Shown: in pieces, positions 21,437 to 32,023 of the stretch
How the letters are laid out: every line of letters starts with the position of its first letter
Numbering within the stretch: the stretch's first letter is position 1
Assembly (NCBI GenBank): GCA_031216915.1
Contig: CM062292.1
Span: 74,196,956 to 74,260,955 of the forward strand
Length of the DNA stretch: 64,000 nucleotides
DNA from: Pictodentalium vernedei
Taxonomy: Eukaryota > Mollusca > Scaphopoda > Dentaliida > Dentaliidae
Direction of reading: 5' to 3'
Translations under genes and position numbers: made by a program
Notes under the pieces: generated by a model
The model's input: the letters and a program-made list of their open reading frames with translations, nothing else
Databases searched by the model: none
What the model was told of the DNA's origin: nothing

Positions 21437-22209
21437 TGAAATACACCACCACCCATGCTATTCCGTAGATTATGAGGCCTAAAACTTGAACCAAGAACAT
21501 GAACTTTTGATGGCAAAGAAGTAATTACTGAAATAAAAAATAAAATAAAAAACCGCTCACTCGCATGTAATTTTACAAATAATGGCCTGAGAAACAGAAG
21601 GTCTACTTTGTGTGGCCTTAATTAATTTTGTTCAAGTTACTTCTGAAGGATTTCAACCATTAAAATAAATCAAAAAAGTGAATTCAAAAAGAAAATTTCT
21701 TGTTTCTCAGGCAAATTTACCTCAATGCAATGAGGAGGGAGAGAGGTTTTTTTCTTCTTTTTTAGTTAATCTAATGGAAATAGCTGGAATTATTTAACTC
21801 TTTACACTGTACTTTGGAAAAAACCCATTGCTTTAAGCAGTGAAAATTCCCCATACTTCATTTACAAATTTAATTTCATTTGACATAGCTCAGTGAGCTG
21901 TCAAACAAGGATAAGATGATTAAATTTTCAGTCCTGTAAATACAAAATGGTACAACTGAAGAGATTTCCAGGTATTTTCAATGACGAGGGAGATGGCAGA
22001 GAAAAAAGTTTTGTTTTTTTTAATCACCTATTTCAAAACTATATTTTTAATGAAGACAAATATTTCACAAGTTTCAATGAACAAAGAAAAAACAGGCGAC
22101 ACATTTCGGTACTTCAAAAGACATTCATTTCAAAATATGTAATTCTCCAAATTGCATTCTTACAATTGTAATCATATGTCAATCAGATCAAAGATAAAAA
22201 AAAACAAAC
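21437..22209. other. Intron sequence with a MITE remnant
   Basis: Most is AT-rich without recognisable content. Around 21796-21925, TTAACTCTTTACACTGTA and TTTGACATAGCTCAGTGAGC resemble the left half of the CTCTCTGCA MITE. Confidence 0.45.
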
Positions 22210-22367
22210 CTTTGAATAGTTTTTCTATGAAGTACATCAGAAGTTCCTCCGAGGCTGTTATCAAGACGGAATTTTGCTGCCTCTTCTGGAGTCATTCTTT
22301 GCATTTTTTTCTGCACAGATTCTAATGTCCTGATTGTTGCTAAATTAGTTTCTATAACAACATCAAG
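22210..22367 (-). CDS. SIN3: SIN3 exon f: C-terminal half of the HID
   Basis: The exon opens [18 protein letters not shown] and runs through a Lys/Glu-rich helix to [18 protein letters not shown], ending with two bases of an Arg codon. It follows the previous exon directly in all animal SIN3 proteins. The acceptor is TTTTTCAG and the donor GTTTGTT. Confidence 0.95.
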
Positions 22368-22548
22368 CTGAAAAATAAAAATTTAAAAATGTATTCTGTA
22401 AAATATAAAAAAATAAACATATCAAAAATTAATAAAATTAACCATGCAGATTTGAAGTTTAGATTATAACTTTGATGAAAAACGTTTAGAAAAGAAATGG
22501 GATTTTTTATCAGTCAGAAAGAGATCAAATATGTCGCGATTCATAATT

Positions 22549-22912
22549 ATTATTATTATTTATTGGTGTTTAAGAACACATACTTCTGCACAATGGATAA
22601 TCATGACCATGACAGTTTTACAGGTGGAGGAAGTCGAACCCAGAGAGAACCACCGAGCAAAAATGTCAGCTTCCTAACATAATAACTCCACAAAAGCAGG
22701 GTCAGCATTGGTTGAAGACAGGTGCACCATCGATGTGCAGTATGCCTTAGTACACAACATCACCATGACCCCACATGGGTAATGGAGGGGGGGGGGGGGG
22801 GGTGAAGTGTCTTGCCCAAGGACACAACACAGTTGCTGCAGGTGGGATTCAAACCGAGGACCTCTCGGCTTGCAGGCTGCACCTCAAACTACTGAGTCAC
22901 CATGCCCCCTCG
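22549..22912 (-). mobile_element. SINE with a tRNA-derived head
   Basis: On the minus strand the head (22909-22838) reads GGGGCATGGTGACTCAGTAG and later GAGAGGTCCTCGGTTTGAATC, with recognisable A and B boxes. Then follow GTTGTGTCCTTGGGCAAGAC, a G-run, the common SINE body (GTGGAGTTATTATG is a local variant; CCTCCACCTGTAAAACTGTC) and an ATA-rich tail. The body is the same as in the 5S-headed copy at 16345. Confidence 0.85.
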
Positions 22913-23319
22913 CATTTCATAAGAAACAGTTTGGATTCCCTGGACTCCTGCTGCAAGAATCAATTTTCAGTTCATAAATAATTTAGAATTTGAGATTACT
23001 GTTATACCCTTGTGAGTGCAAACAGTAAATATTCCACAATAAAAAACAAACCTCATATTTGTACATTCACCAAGTCAAAGTGTTTCCTTATTGGGGAGCC
23101 AAAAAAAAAAAAATAAGCAGAATTCTGTAGGCTTTCAAGGGACACTTTTAGAATCTCTTTTGTCACAAATCAAAGGATGATAATTCTCACTGTTTTCCTC
23201 CTTGCTACAATCGATTCTGATTGTTGCATGAATTTTAAGCCCTGAATTCTGCATTATACATTGCTTAACCCTTAAGGGTGTGGACAATTGTCCAGAATTC
23301 ACATCTGACCACAGCCTGT
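22913..23319. other. Intron sequence, nothing recognised
   Basis: A low-complexity A-run near 23101 and AT-rich sequence. No repeat shared with the rest of the window was noticed, except a short stretch around GACTCCTGCTGCAAGAATCA that recurs near 49645. Confidence 0.4.
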
Positions 23320-23600
23320 GCACATCCAGTGGCTTAACAGTGATTTCTAGTAAAGTCTTGGCTGCCTTAACAGGCAGCCAAGACCTGACAAGAAACCACT
23401 GCCTATGTAATTTGTTTATTGTCAGCAGGACCTACTGGCATGTCAAGGGCACCTGTTCTGAGGTAATAATAGCTGGAAATACCATCATCAGGAGGTCCTG
23501 CTATCAATAGACAAATTAGCTGGGCAGTGGTTTCTAGTTAAGTCTTGGCTGCCTTAACTGGCAGCCAAGACTTTAACTAGAAATCAATGCTAAGCCATTT
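23320..23600. repeat. Foldback repeat with GTCTTGGCTGCC hairpins
   Basis: GTCTTGGCTGCCTTAACAGG and GTCTTGGCTGCCTTAACTGG are each followed by their complement, giving two hairpins about 190 bases apart in mirror arrangement around CAGGACCTACTGGCATG. A single hairpin of this type lies near 39489-39525. Confidence 0.65.
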
Positions 23601-23895
23601 GATGTATAGAGACTGTGAAATGGTGGGAATTCAAGACCCTTGTCCAGGCCCTTAAGTGCAAAACTATTTATCTATCAGTTTTCCAGGTCACTTCCAGCAT
23701 ATATGGCTATATTCTAACCACAACACAAGGATAAAGTGAAGTTTAACCAATCCATTATGCCGATGCTGCCCACTTTACAGGACTAGTGACCACTGGGTCT
23801 TAGTTTAGCAGTAAGGCAGAACTTGTTTATCATAGTGCTTATTAAACTAGCAGTACTCAATTTCCCATGGTTTCCACAGGGATCCTTTTATTTAA

Positions 23896-24137
23896 CTGGT
23901 AGAGTACTGAATTATTTTTGGTCATCAAAATTTGTTCATGCATCTTTGCCTTGTTACAATTCATCAGAGAGTGCCTATGGGCACTCTCTCATGATTTGTA
24001 ACGAGGCAAATCCTAACAGACAAAATTATTTAACTTCAAAGGTAGTATGAAGCTCATTCACCAAAAATGATGCCTTTAAGTTGAAGCACCTGCTCTTCAT
24101 AATAAAGCCCAAATATGGGCTTCCAGCACTCTACCAG
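23896..24137. mobile_element. Foldback MITE, CTGGTAGAG termini, TTAA on both sides
   Basis: The ends CTGGTAGAGT and ACTCTACCAG are bordered by TTAA. A central hairpin around GAGAGTGCCTATGGGCACTCTC matches the related copy at 15621. A partial third copy starts near 29451. Confidence 0.78.
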
Positions 24138-24493
24138 TTAAGGGTTAAATTTCTAATACATTTGGGTCTAAATACCACTGCTGATGGTTTTGGGTGTTTG
24201 CCTGTGAAAAGAAAGGAATAGAAAGAATTTGACAAGATTTAGGGACCATCATGAGAGTTGCTCTTGAGGGGAGTGCTTATCTGTAGAGATCAAGTAAGTC
24301 TTTATATAGTTTTTTTCAATAGAACAAACTGGAGCACCAGAAAGCTACAACACTGTTTTCACATATTTTTCAAAAATGTGAATTGAAATACTTTGGAAGG
24401 CCACACATGTACGGGAGAGGAGGTGATGCTAACTTTTGTTTTGTTTGTTAGGTTTGTACGAGTCAAGTAGTTTAGAAAACAAACTTCATGTTG

Positions 24494-24915
24494 TACAGAG
24501 GAGCCCACTTAATTGGATATCTCTTAACTGAATAACCCTGTTTAATATAATTTCCCAACACAAAACTATTTACCATACCTCCAGTATAAATGTGACCTGT
24601 TAATGGAATAAAGGCTATCGAGTAAATTCCTGTTAATTGAATAATAATCTTGTAACCTGTCGGGAAATTACCGACTCTCCCCAGCTTTCCTTTGTTTATA
24701 GACCTATTTCACCTCAGTACATCCAATACAGGCATTTAATCTATTATATGTTGTTTGACAGAGCTCACAGAGCTCTGTCAAAGAAGATACAATAGAATAA
24801 ATGCCAAGTTTATCTCTGGAATACAGGAAAGTGACACAATCCCTGTTAATTGAATATGTTAATTGAATAATTTTCATTGGCAACGTGGCAATTCAATTAA
24901 CAGGGTTCCACTGTA
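24494..24915. mobile_element. pogo/Tigger-like foldback MITE
   Basis: The left end TACAGAGGAGCCCACTTAAT and the right end AACAGGGTTCCACTGTA are inverted repeats bordered by TA. The centre is a GACAGAGCTC hairpin. CAGTGGA... termini with TA duplication are typical of the pogo branch of Tc1/mariner. A second copy lies at 39786-40198. Confidence 0.72.
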
Positions 24916-25293
24916 TTCTCTGTTGTTTATATTCATGAGGTTTGCGATTTACTCTTCATGCACCGATTATTTAATATTTATACCAACTATATGGCGGAAT
25001 TAAAATTTTTGTTGGATGGTTCAAATTCATAGTGAAAATGGGGCTGATATTCAGGCCCTGTTGCCAAAGGACTAATCCTCGCTCCTGAGACGATTGTCCA
25101 TTTATCTAAAAAAAACAGGTGCTTCGGGATGTGGGGTAATACATGTTTTACCTGTAATCAAAAGCACTTGGAAATGATTCCTCATCAGGGTTTTTACTGC
25201 CAATACAGGACTTGATTAGAAATTATGCATGAAAATAGGACAAAACATCTGAAACAATTCTCTATCAATGCAACAATTTCTAAATACACTTGC
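24916..25293. other. Intron sequence, nothing recognised
   Basis: AT-rich; no coding signal and no repeat shared with the window was noticed. Confidence 0.4.
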
Positions 25294-25410
25294 CTCAAAC
25301 CGTTCATCTTCACATCGATATATGTGCTCCTCATACTGTGTTTTTCGAGATGTAACAAATGTGGAGTCTTCAGACCAGGATGGAAAAGATACCCATGTGT
25401 CGTTCAACAC
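25294..25410 (-). CDS. SIN3: SIN3 exon e: HDAC-interaction domain, with a GC donor
   Basis: Thirty-nine codons in phase 0, opening [18 protein letters not shown] and ending YRCEDERFE. This is the most conserved block of the HID. The acceptor is TTTTCAG. The donor reads GAG|GCAAGTG, a GC-AG intron rather than GT-AG, with otherwise good complementarity to U1 snRNA. The reading frame on both sides fixes the boundary, so the GC donor is not an artefact of exon choice. Confidence 0.95.
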
Positions 25411-25531
25411 CTGAAAACGTTGAAACATTTGTGATTGTATTAAGCACTTGTCAGTGTTTTGATGAACAGCATAATTTTGTTTTTTCCATAAAAAAATATC
25501 TACTTGACCACTTTTGATCATATTTTGGGGA

Positions 25532-26303
25532 ATTTATTTATTTATTGGTGTTTAAGGTTACAGATTTCTGCACAATGGCTAATCAAGTGTGTAAATTTTG
25601 GGTAAAAATAGAAAGACAAGGCCCCACAAAGTAGATCTTCTGTTTCTCAGGCAATTTTTTGTAAAATTGAATCTGGGCAGGCATTTTTTTAAATTTTATT
25701 ATTTATTTTTGTAATTATTTCTTTGCTATCAAAAGTTCATGTTCTTGGTTTGTTTTATGTTTTAGGCCTCATAATTTACAGAATAGCATGGGTGGTAGTG
25801 TATATGCTAAAGCATTGCAAAGCCTTGTTGTATACAGGGGACAAATTTATCAAGTTTAGTAATTTGGGTAAATTATCAGACAAAAAAAAAAAATTATTTC
25901 GTATCAGATAACAATTTTGGTTTATATTCTACCATTGATATCAGATGGAAATGTATGAAGTTACACATTCATTTTCAAAACTGGCCTCTTCCTTTATACA
26001 TTATGAACATTTAACCCTTAGAGGCCTAATTCTAACTTTTTACTACAAGACAACAGCCCCTGATGCAGTCTTTATGTGAATCTGTAAGTTACATTCAAAG
26101 TGCCTTGCATATAGGCAGCCAAGACTTGCAGAGAAACTGCAAAGCCACAGGATGTAGACTGAGTGTAGCTGTATAAAACTCTCTACGCTCTAGGTGTTAA
26201 TCAACTGGTAGCTTGCCAAAGATTTAACTGATGAAACAAAGGTATGTGACACACAGTTGAAAAGTGTTCCCTTAAGCCACATCCAACAGACAAGCAGTTA
26301 ACC
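25532..26303. other. Intron with a SINE tail fragment and dispersed-repeat pieces
   Basis: ATTTATTTATTGGTGTTTAAG at 25535-25590 is the 3' end of a minus-strand SINE. The sequence around 25790-25870 repeats parts of the palindrome region at 21330-21440. The rest is AT-rich without signal. Confidence 0.45.
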
Positions 26304-26400
26304 CTTTACCTAACGAATCGCCCGCATCCACCCGCATAATATGCAAATTGAGCAGTTGAAAAAATTAAATTTTTCAAAATATTTCAACAAAACTGTATTG
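26304..26400. repeat. 5' part of a CCCTTTACC-type MITE
   Basis: CCCTTTACCTAACGAATCGC ... CAACAAAACTGTATTG matches the complete copy at 35656. It is cut where the next repeat begins. Confidence 0.6.
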
Positions 26401-29400
26401 TATTGACATGTGCACTTACAGTGTATAAGTAGCACTAAATAAATCAAAATTCATCTAATTTGCATAATTTCTGCACGAGAAAAAAACCCGTACTATATGT
26501 GATGTATTCCATGGTACTAAACATTCATACAAAAATTTATTCAAATCAGAACTTTCATACAGAAGTTCTGTACAAAAAACTGATTGCACTAATTTTGGTA
26601 CAAACTGGCTGCTGGAGGCCATCTTGAATTTTGGACCACACCCCAAAACACTCGTTCTCATCCCACGGTGATAACAAAGGTACCCAATAAGTTTCGTAAA
26701 GATCGGTTTATAAAAACGGCCTCTAGCCTGAGCCGTATAGAAGTTGTGTACAAAAAACAGATTAGACCTAATTTCGATTCAAAATGGCCACTGGCAGCCA
26801 CCTTGAATTTCAGACCGCACTCAGAAACACTCGTTCTCGTCCCAAGGTGATAACAGAGGTACCCAAGAAGTTTCGTGAAGATCGGTTGATAAATACAGTC
26901 CCGAGCCCGTATTGACCTGTGTACTTGCTGTGTTTAAGTAGCACTGAAAAATCAAAGTTCATCTAATTTGCATAATTTCTGCACGAGAAAAAAAACGTTT
27001 TATACGTGATGTATCCCATGTTACTAAACATTCATACAAACAAGAGGCCCCACGGGGCCTGAAGCGCTCATCTTGTACAGAACACAATTTAAACAGAGTC
27101 CAAGAATGAGTCTACATTAAGCAAGCCACATCCATAGGCTACACTGTCAATCCTTGAGTCCCTCAGGAGTGACAAAAATAATCTAGGCATCATGCCTTTT
27201 CTTCAGTTGATCGTAAGTAAAATGTAGAGCTCCCCTATGAAGCCCCTTGATACAACCTATGTGGATTAATCTTAGTACCTCTAGAGGGTACTGAATACAA
27301 AATTTTTAATTCTTCAGCAAAATGGCCAATTCCGGCTCCCATAGAGAGCCCAAATATTAACCCAGGCTCTTGATTTGAACACAGTTAAATCTGACTTCCC
27401 TAGAGATGTTGTGTACCGAATATGAAAGCATTCTGACAGTTGGATCTGAAGAAGAGAAATTGTAAAGAAATTTCTTCGAATTGCACTAAGTTCAAATTTG
27501 GGCTACCATAGCGAGCCCAAATATTGACCTATGGATCCGATTTGAACAAACTTGAATCTGACCCCCCTAGAGATGTTGTATACCAAATGTGAAAGCATTC
27601 TGACAAGTGAATCTGAAGAAGAAGATTTTTTAAGAAATTCCCTCATATTGTACTAAGTTGAATTTCATGTTCCCATATGGAGTCCAAATATTAACCTAGG
27701 CACTCGAATTGAACAACCTGGAATCTGCCCGCCACCCCCCCCCCCCCCCCCCCCCCCCCCCCTAGAGATGTTGTATACCAAATATAAAAGCATTCAGACT
27801 GGTGGATCTGAAGAAGATTTTTAAAGAAATTTTCTCATATTGCACTAAGTAAAAATTTGGGCTACCATAGTGAGCCCAAATATACACCTAGGGATCTGAT
27901 TTGAACAAACTTGAATCTGCCCCCCATAGAGATGTTGCATACCAAATATCAAAGCATTCTGACTGATGGATCTGGAGAAGAAGATTTTTTTAAATTACCC
28001 TCCATATTGAACAAAGATAAAATTTGGGCTTCCATAAGAAGCCCAAATATTAACCTAGGGACCTGGTTTGAACAATCTAGAATCTGACCCTCATAACAAT
28101 GATGTATACCAAACATTAAAAGATTCTGACTGGTGATTCTGAAGAAGAAGATTTTTAAAGAATATTCCCCATATTACCCTATGTTAAAACTTCGGGCTCC
28201 TGTAGAGAGCCCAAATATGAACCAATGAGCTTTATTTCAACAAACTTTTATCTGACCTCCCTATGAATGCTGTATACCAAATATCAAAAGATTCTGATGA
28301 TTGGTTCTGGAGAAAAGATTTTTTAAAATTTTTGCAAATATGCTGACTCAGCATTTTTTCGATGTCCATTACAGAACACCCTAACATAACCGATGGCAAT
28401 TTTTTTTTTACCATTCAATTCTACTGGTCATAAGGATACTTCATACCAAATAAAAGCTCTCTGTTCCGTGGGGTTTGGGAAATATGGGCGTTTGAAAATA
28501 TTTCTATTTTTAGCTCCCAGGGTTCCCATGGGGATGCAGGAAATTTTTTTTTTGCATGGGTCAAGTACTTATGACCCAATACTACCACAAACCAAATTTG
28601 GTTCATACCGGACCATCGGTTCAGAAAATAGAAATTTTGGGCGGGGCCAAAAATCTTACCCCTCCTATTACAAAGCCAAATATTACTTCACGAACTTCGT
28701 TTGAACAAACTTGATTCTACACCTCATATGGAAGCTCCATAGCAAATATCAAGTCATTGTACACACTGGTTCTTGAGAAGAAGATTTTAAAAATATTTTG
28801 GAGCATTTTCCCCCACTCCCTCCCTATGGGGCTGGGCATGCTGAGTTGAACAAAAATGAAATGCCCCTTTGGGACCATCACTCACACAAACTTTCACTTG
28901 AATTGGCCCAGTGGCTTTGGAGAAGACCAAAACATGGTGTTGATGGACGACGGACGGGAAGCGATGAGATTAGCTCAGCTTGACTTTGTCAAGATGAGCT
29001 AAAAATTATTCAAATCAGAGCTTTCATGTGGAAGTTCTGCGCAAAAATCTGATTGCCTCTAATTTTGAACAAAATGGCTGCCAGTGGCCATCTTGAAGTT
29101 TGGACCGGACCCCAAAACACTCGTTCTCGTCCCACGGTGATAACAAAGGTACCCAAGAAGTTTCGTAAAGATCGGTTCATAAATGCGGCCTCTAGCCCGA
29201 GCCGTATTGGCATTTGCACTGACAGTGCTGAAAGTAGCACTAAATAAATCAAAGTTAGTCTAATTTGCATAATTTAAGCACGGGAAAAAAACCTGTATGA
29301 TATGTGATGTATCTCATGGTACTAAACATTCATACAAAAAATTATTCAAATCAGAGCTTTCAAATGGAAGTTCTGTACAAAAACCAGATTTCTGCAAAGT

Positions 29401-29412
29401 TGAGCTAAAAAT
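26401..29412 (+). mobile_element. Hairpin-ended repeat with ~200-450-base units, split by a second copy
   Basis: The units carry CATCTAATTTGCATAATTTC, ACTAAACATTCATACAAA, CATCTTGAATTTTGGACC and GGTGATAACAAAGGTACCC. The element ends CAAAGTTGAGCTAAAAA, the 3' terminus type of this group. It is interrupted by the element at 27041-29002. The same units recur at 61430-62600. Confidence 0.7.
27041..29002 (+). mobile_element. Hairpin-ended repeat, complete, nested
   Basis: The 5' end CAAGAGGCCCCACGGGGCCT folds into a hairpin and is followed by GCTCATCTTG. The 3' end is AGCTCAGCTTGAC-TTT-GTCAAGATGAGCT, a second hairpin, so CATCTTG and CAAGATG face each other. The interior holds about seven ~150-base tandem units (CCAAATATTAACC, GTATACCAAATAT, AAAGCATTCTGAC, GAAGAAGATTTTT), one carrying a 28-base C run. 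The flanks ...TTCATACAAA and AAATTATTC... rejoin perfectly to the unit of the host repeat, with no target duplication beyond the A run. Confidence 0.82.
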
Positions 29413-29814
29413 TATGTTACACACTGTTGGAAAGAGCTCTCTTAACTCTTAACTGGTAGAGTGGTAAATTATTTTTCAGTAGTCATTTGTAACACAACTA
29501 TTTTTATCAAAGATTTCACACTAGCCAGAGGATCGTCACCCAGAGACAGTAAGTAACTTTCCAAATATGAGCGGGAAGTCTTCCAATTCCAAAGTTGTAA
29601 TTAGTTATTACTTTGTACATCAGACTGAAACTACTCTTGTGTCACGCACGATTACGGGATGTATCATCCCCAAGCCAGTTCGACACCTGACGATTTGCCT
29701 GGGACGTTTCATCCCAAAATCATAGCTGGGACGATTCGTCCCCAAAATCTGATTGATTTGTCCCAAGCTATCGGCATCTGGCAGTGAGCACAGTGCTCTG
29801 GTTTTTGCAGTCTT
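29413..29814. other. Intron with a partial CTGGTAGAG MITE
   Basis: TTAACTGGTAGAGTGG at 29451 starts a MITE that is not completed. The following CATCCC/GGGACG-rich stretch (GGGATGTATCATCCC, GGGACGTTTCATCCC) contains short palindromes. No coding signal. Confidence 0.45.
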
Positions 29815-29943
29815 CATGTAATGTATAGATACAGGCTTGGTTATTTGGATGCAAGATAACTATAACACTCACTGTTGGTAAGTGTCATGGGTAACCTGGT
29901 ATCTTGCATCCAATATTAAAGCCTGCATCTATACATTACGTGA
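29815..29943. repeat. Foldback palindrome, ~45-base arms
   Basis: ATGTAATGTATAGATACAGG and TTGGATGCAAGATAAC on the left are mirrored by GTATCTTGCATCCAA and CCTGCATCTATACATTACG on the right, around a loop with CACTCACTGTTGG. Confidence 0.75.
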
Positions 29944-30703
29944 TGACGTACATCATAATTACACAAACCATGTACCTAAAAATTATATTAGTTGTCTACC
30001 CATCAGGCTGAAACAAATGGCCCCCGTAAATCATAAATGACCCTCCTGGGGTCATTTTAGGTGAACCCAAAATGGCCCTCCTGGGGCGATTTGAGGCAAA
30101 CCATAACGACCCTCCTGCAATTTTCAAAATGACAAGCCTGCCTCAGTCTGAATCAGGGTCTCAAAACTAAACAGAAAGAGGTACCCAGAGGACAAATTGG
30201 CCTACTGTATGGGATAGCATCATCAAATTCACCTTCTGGGGACCTCATTCAGCAAATGTCAGACTGCTTTTTATTCAGGCTTGATTCCATTTCTGTAATA
30301 TTCCACCTTTTGAATGAGAGCATAAAAGAATGAGTTGGCGTTGAATTCCAATCCTTGAGTGGAGACTTATTTTATATTTATTTCTATAAAAAGGTGAAGT
30401 ATACTCGCCCAAAAAAGAAAGTGTGCATTGCAGAAATTAATCAAACTCCAAAAAAATAATTTCGTAGGTGTAAAGAGTGTTAACCTGTTCATGAATAAGT
30501 TATATTGAACACAAAAACAGCTTTCCCCGTTAAAATTGCATTAACGTTAAATGATGTGCGTTTGTGAAAAGGCATGTTTTGCACGTGGAGAGTCTGAAAA
30601 TTCATGCAGCAGTGTGAATCCTTGGGTATTTAAACACTAAAGTAAGGCCTTCCTATCGTTCACATTCAAACTTGCGCTGCTGTTAAAACGACTCCACATT
30701 AGC
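29944..30703. other. Intron sequence and 5' flank of the Tc1-like copy
   Basis: The 30000-30120 stretch repeats GACCCTCCTGGGGTCAT-like motifs three times. From about 30390 (AAGTATACTCGCCC) the sequence probably belongs to the Tc1-like element, but a clear matching inverted repeat downstream of 31392 was not found. Confidence 0.4.
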
Positions 30704-31392
30704 ATGCCAAGATTGACAATGAATCAACGTCTCTTTGCCCTGGGTATGATTAGAGCTGGCAGAACACTCAGAGAGGTTGCCCAGCATTTGAACTGCCACC
30801 GTAACACTGTAGACAGGCTAGTCCATCGACATGCACAATATGATGACGTTCGAGACCGACCCCGCTCCGGGAGACCCCTAGTTACCACCCCTGCACAAGA
30901 TCGGTATATCCATGTCTTCCATCTACGGAACTGGCAACAAACGGCAACGACGACAGCCTGGAGCATCCTTGACCTGAGAGGGATACATCCTCAAACAGTA
31001 ATCAACAGGCTGAGAGAATACGGCTTACATCCTCGAAGACCTGCAATTCGTCCGATTTTGACGTTACGTCACGGCCCCGGCGTCATTCTACAGCAGGACA
31101 ACGCCCGACCCCACGCAGCTCGTGTTGTTCAACAGTATCTGCAGCAACAAGTGGATGTTCTTCCCTGGCCCGCAAATTCGCCGATATCTCACCCATTGGG
31201 CACGTATGGGACGAAATGAAACGTCAGCTACGCCGGCTCCCCCTTGCATCGTCAACGCTTGTGAAACTCCAAAGACAGCTTATCAGAATATGGAACAACA
31301 TCCCACAACACTTCCATGCTAACTTGTTCGCTTCCGTGAGGCGTAGATGCACAGCAGTAGTCGATGCAGACGGAGGACATACCAGATATTGA
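30704..31392 (+). pseudogene. Tc1-like transposase pseudogene with internal deletion
   Basis: The N-terminus (MPRLTMNQRLFALGMIRAGR, then TLREVAQHLNCHRNTVDRL) is a helix-turn-helix of the Tc1 type and is followed by the linker RPRSGRP. After LREYGLHPRRPAIRPILT the frame jumps to PGVILQQDNARPHAARV, so roughly the first two fifths of the catalytic domain, including the first Asp and its flanks, are gone. The second Asp is present in QQDNARPH. A one-base deletion near 31182 shifts the frame; the true continuation reads ISPIGHVWDEMKRQLRRL and runs to GGHTRY and a stop at 31392. The catalytic Glu expected after SPI is Gly. The copy cannot encode an active transposase. Confidence 0.88.
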
Positions 31393-32023
31393 GTGTGTGA
31401 CTTTTGTGTTTGACCCTTAGTGACTTACAAACTGAATATGGCATGAAACAAATGAAGCAATACACCTGTATTTCTCAATTGCTTTCGAGGTGTTGATTTT
31501 TCACTATGAGGATTTGGATTTTCAATTCTAATACCAACCATTTTCATGGACTAGTACATTTCAATTCTAATTTTCTAACATTTTCATGGACAAGTACATT
31601 TCAATTCTAATATTCAAACAGTTTCAGGAACTAGTACATTTTAATTCTAATATCAAAACATTTTTATGGACTAGCACATGTCCAATGATCTTCAAACCTT
31701 TTCAGGGACTGCAACATTTCAATTCTAAAGCTATTACAAAAATTTTGTTTATCAGGTACCTCCCTCGTCACAGAAAATCTTTTTTTTTCACCTGGAAATC
31801 TCTTCTATGACACTATTTTGCACTTGTAGGACAAATATTTAACCAAATATACCTTGTTTGACAGAGCTCACGTCAAACAAGATATAGTTGGTTAAATTTT
31901 CAACTACATTATTGGAAATTTTCACTGCTGAAAACATTGGTTTGCAACATGATAGTGTGAGTAGTTAAATTTCTGATTCCAACTATTTTCAGAGCTGTGT
32001 TATGAATATCCCCACCACCCACA
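31393..32023. other. Intron with a short-unit repeat and a MITE fragment
   Basis: TACATTTCAATTCTAATA occurs about five times between 31500 and 31730 with ~55-base spacing, alternating with ACATTTTCATGGAC. Around 31845-31960, GACAGAGCTCACGTCAAACAAG is the centre of a CTCTCTGCA-type MITE. Confidence 0.55.
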
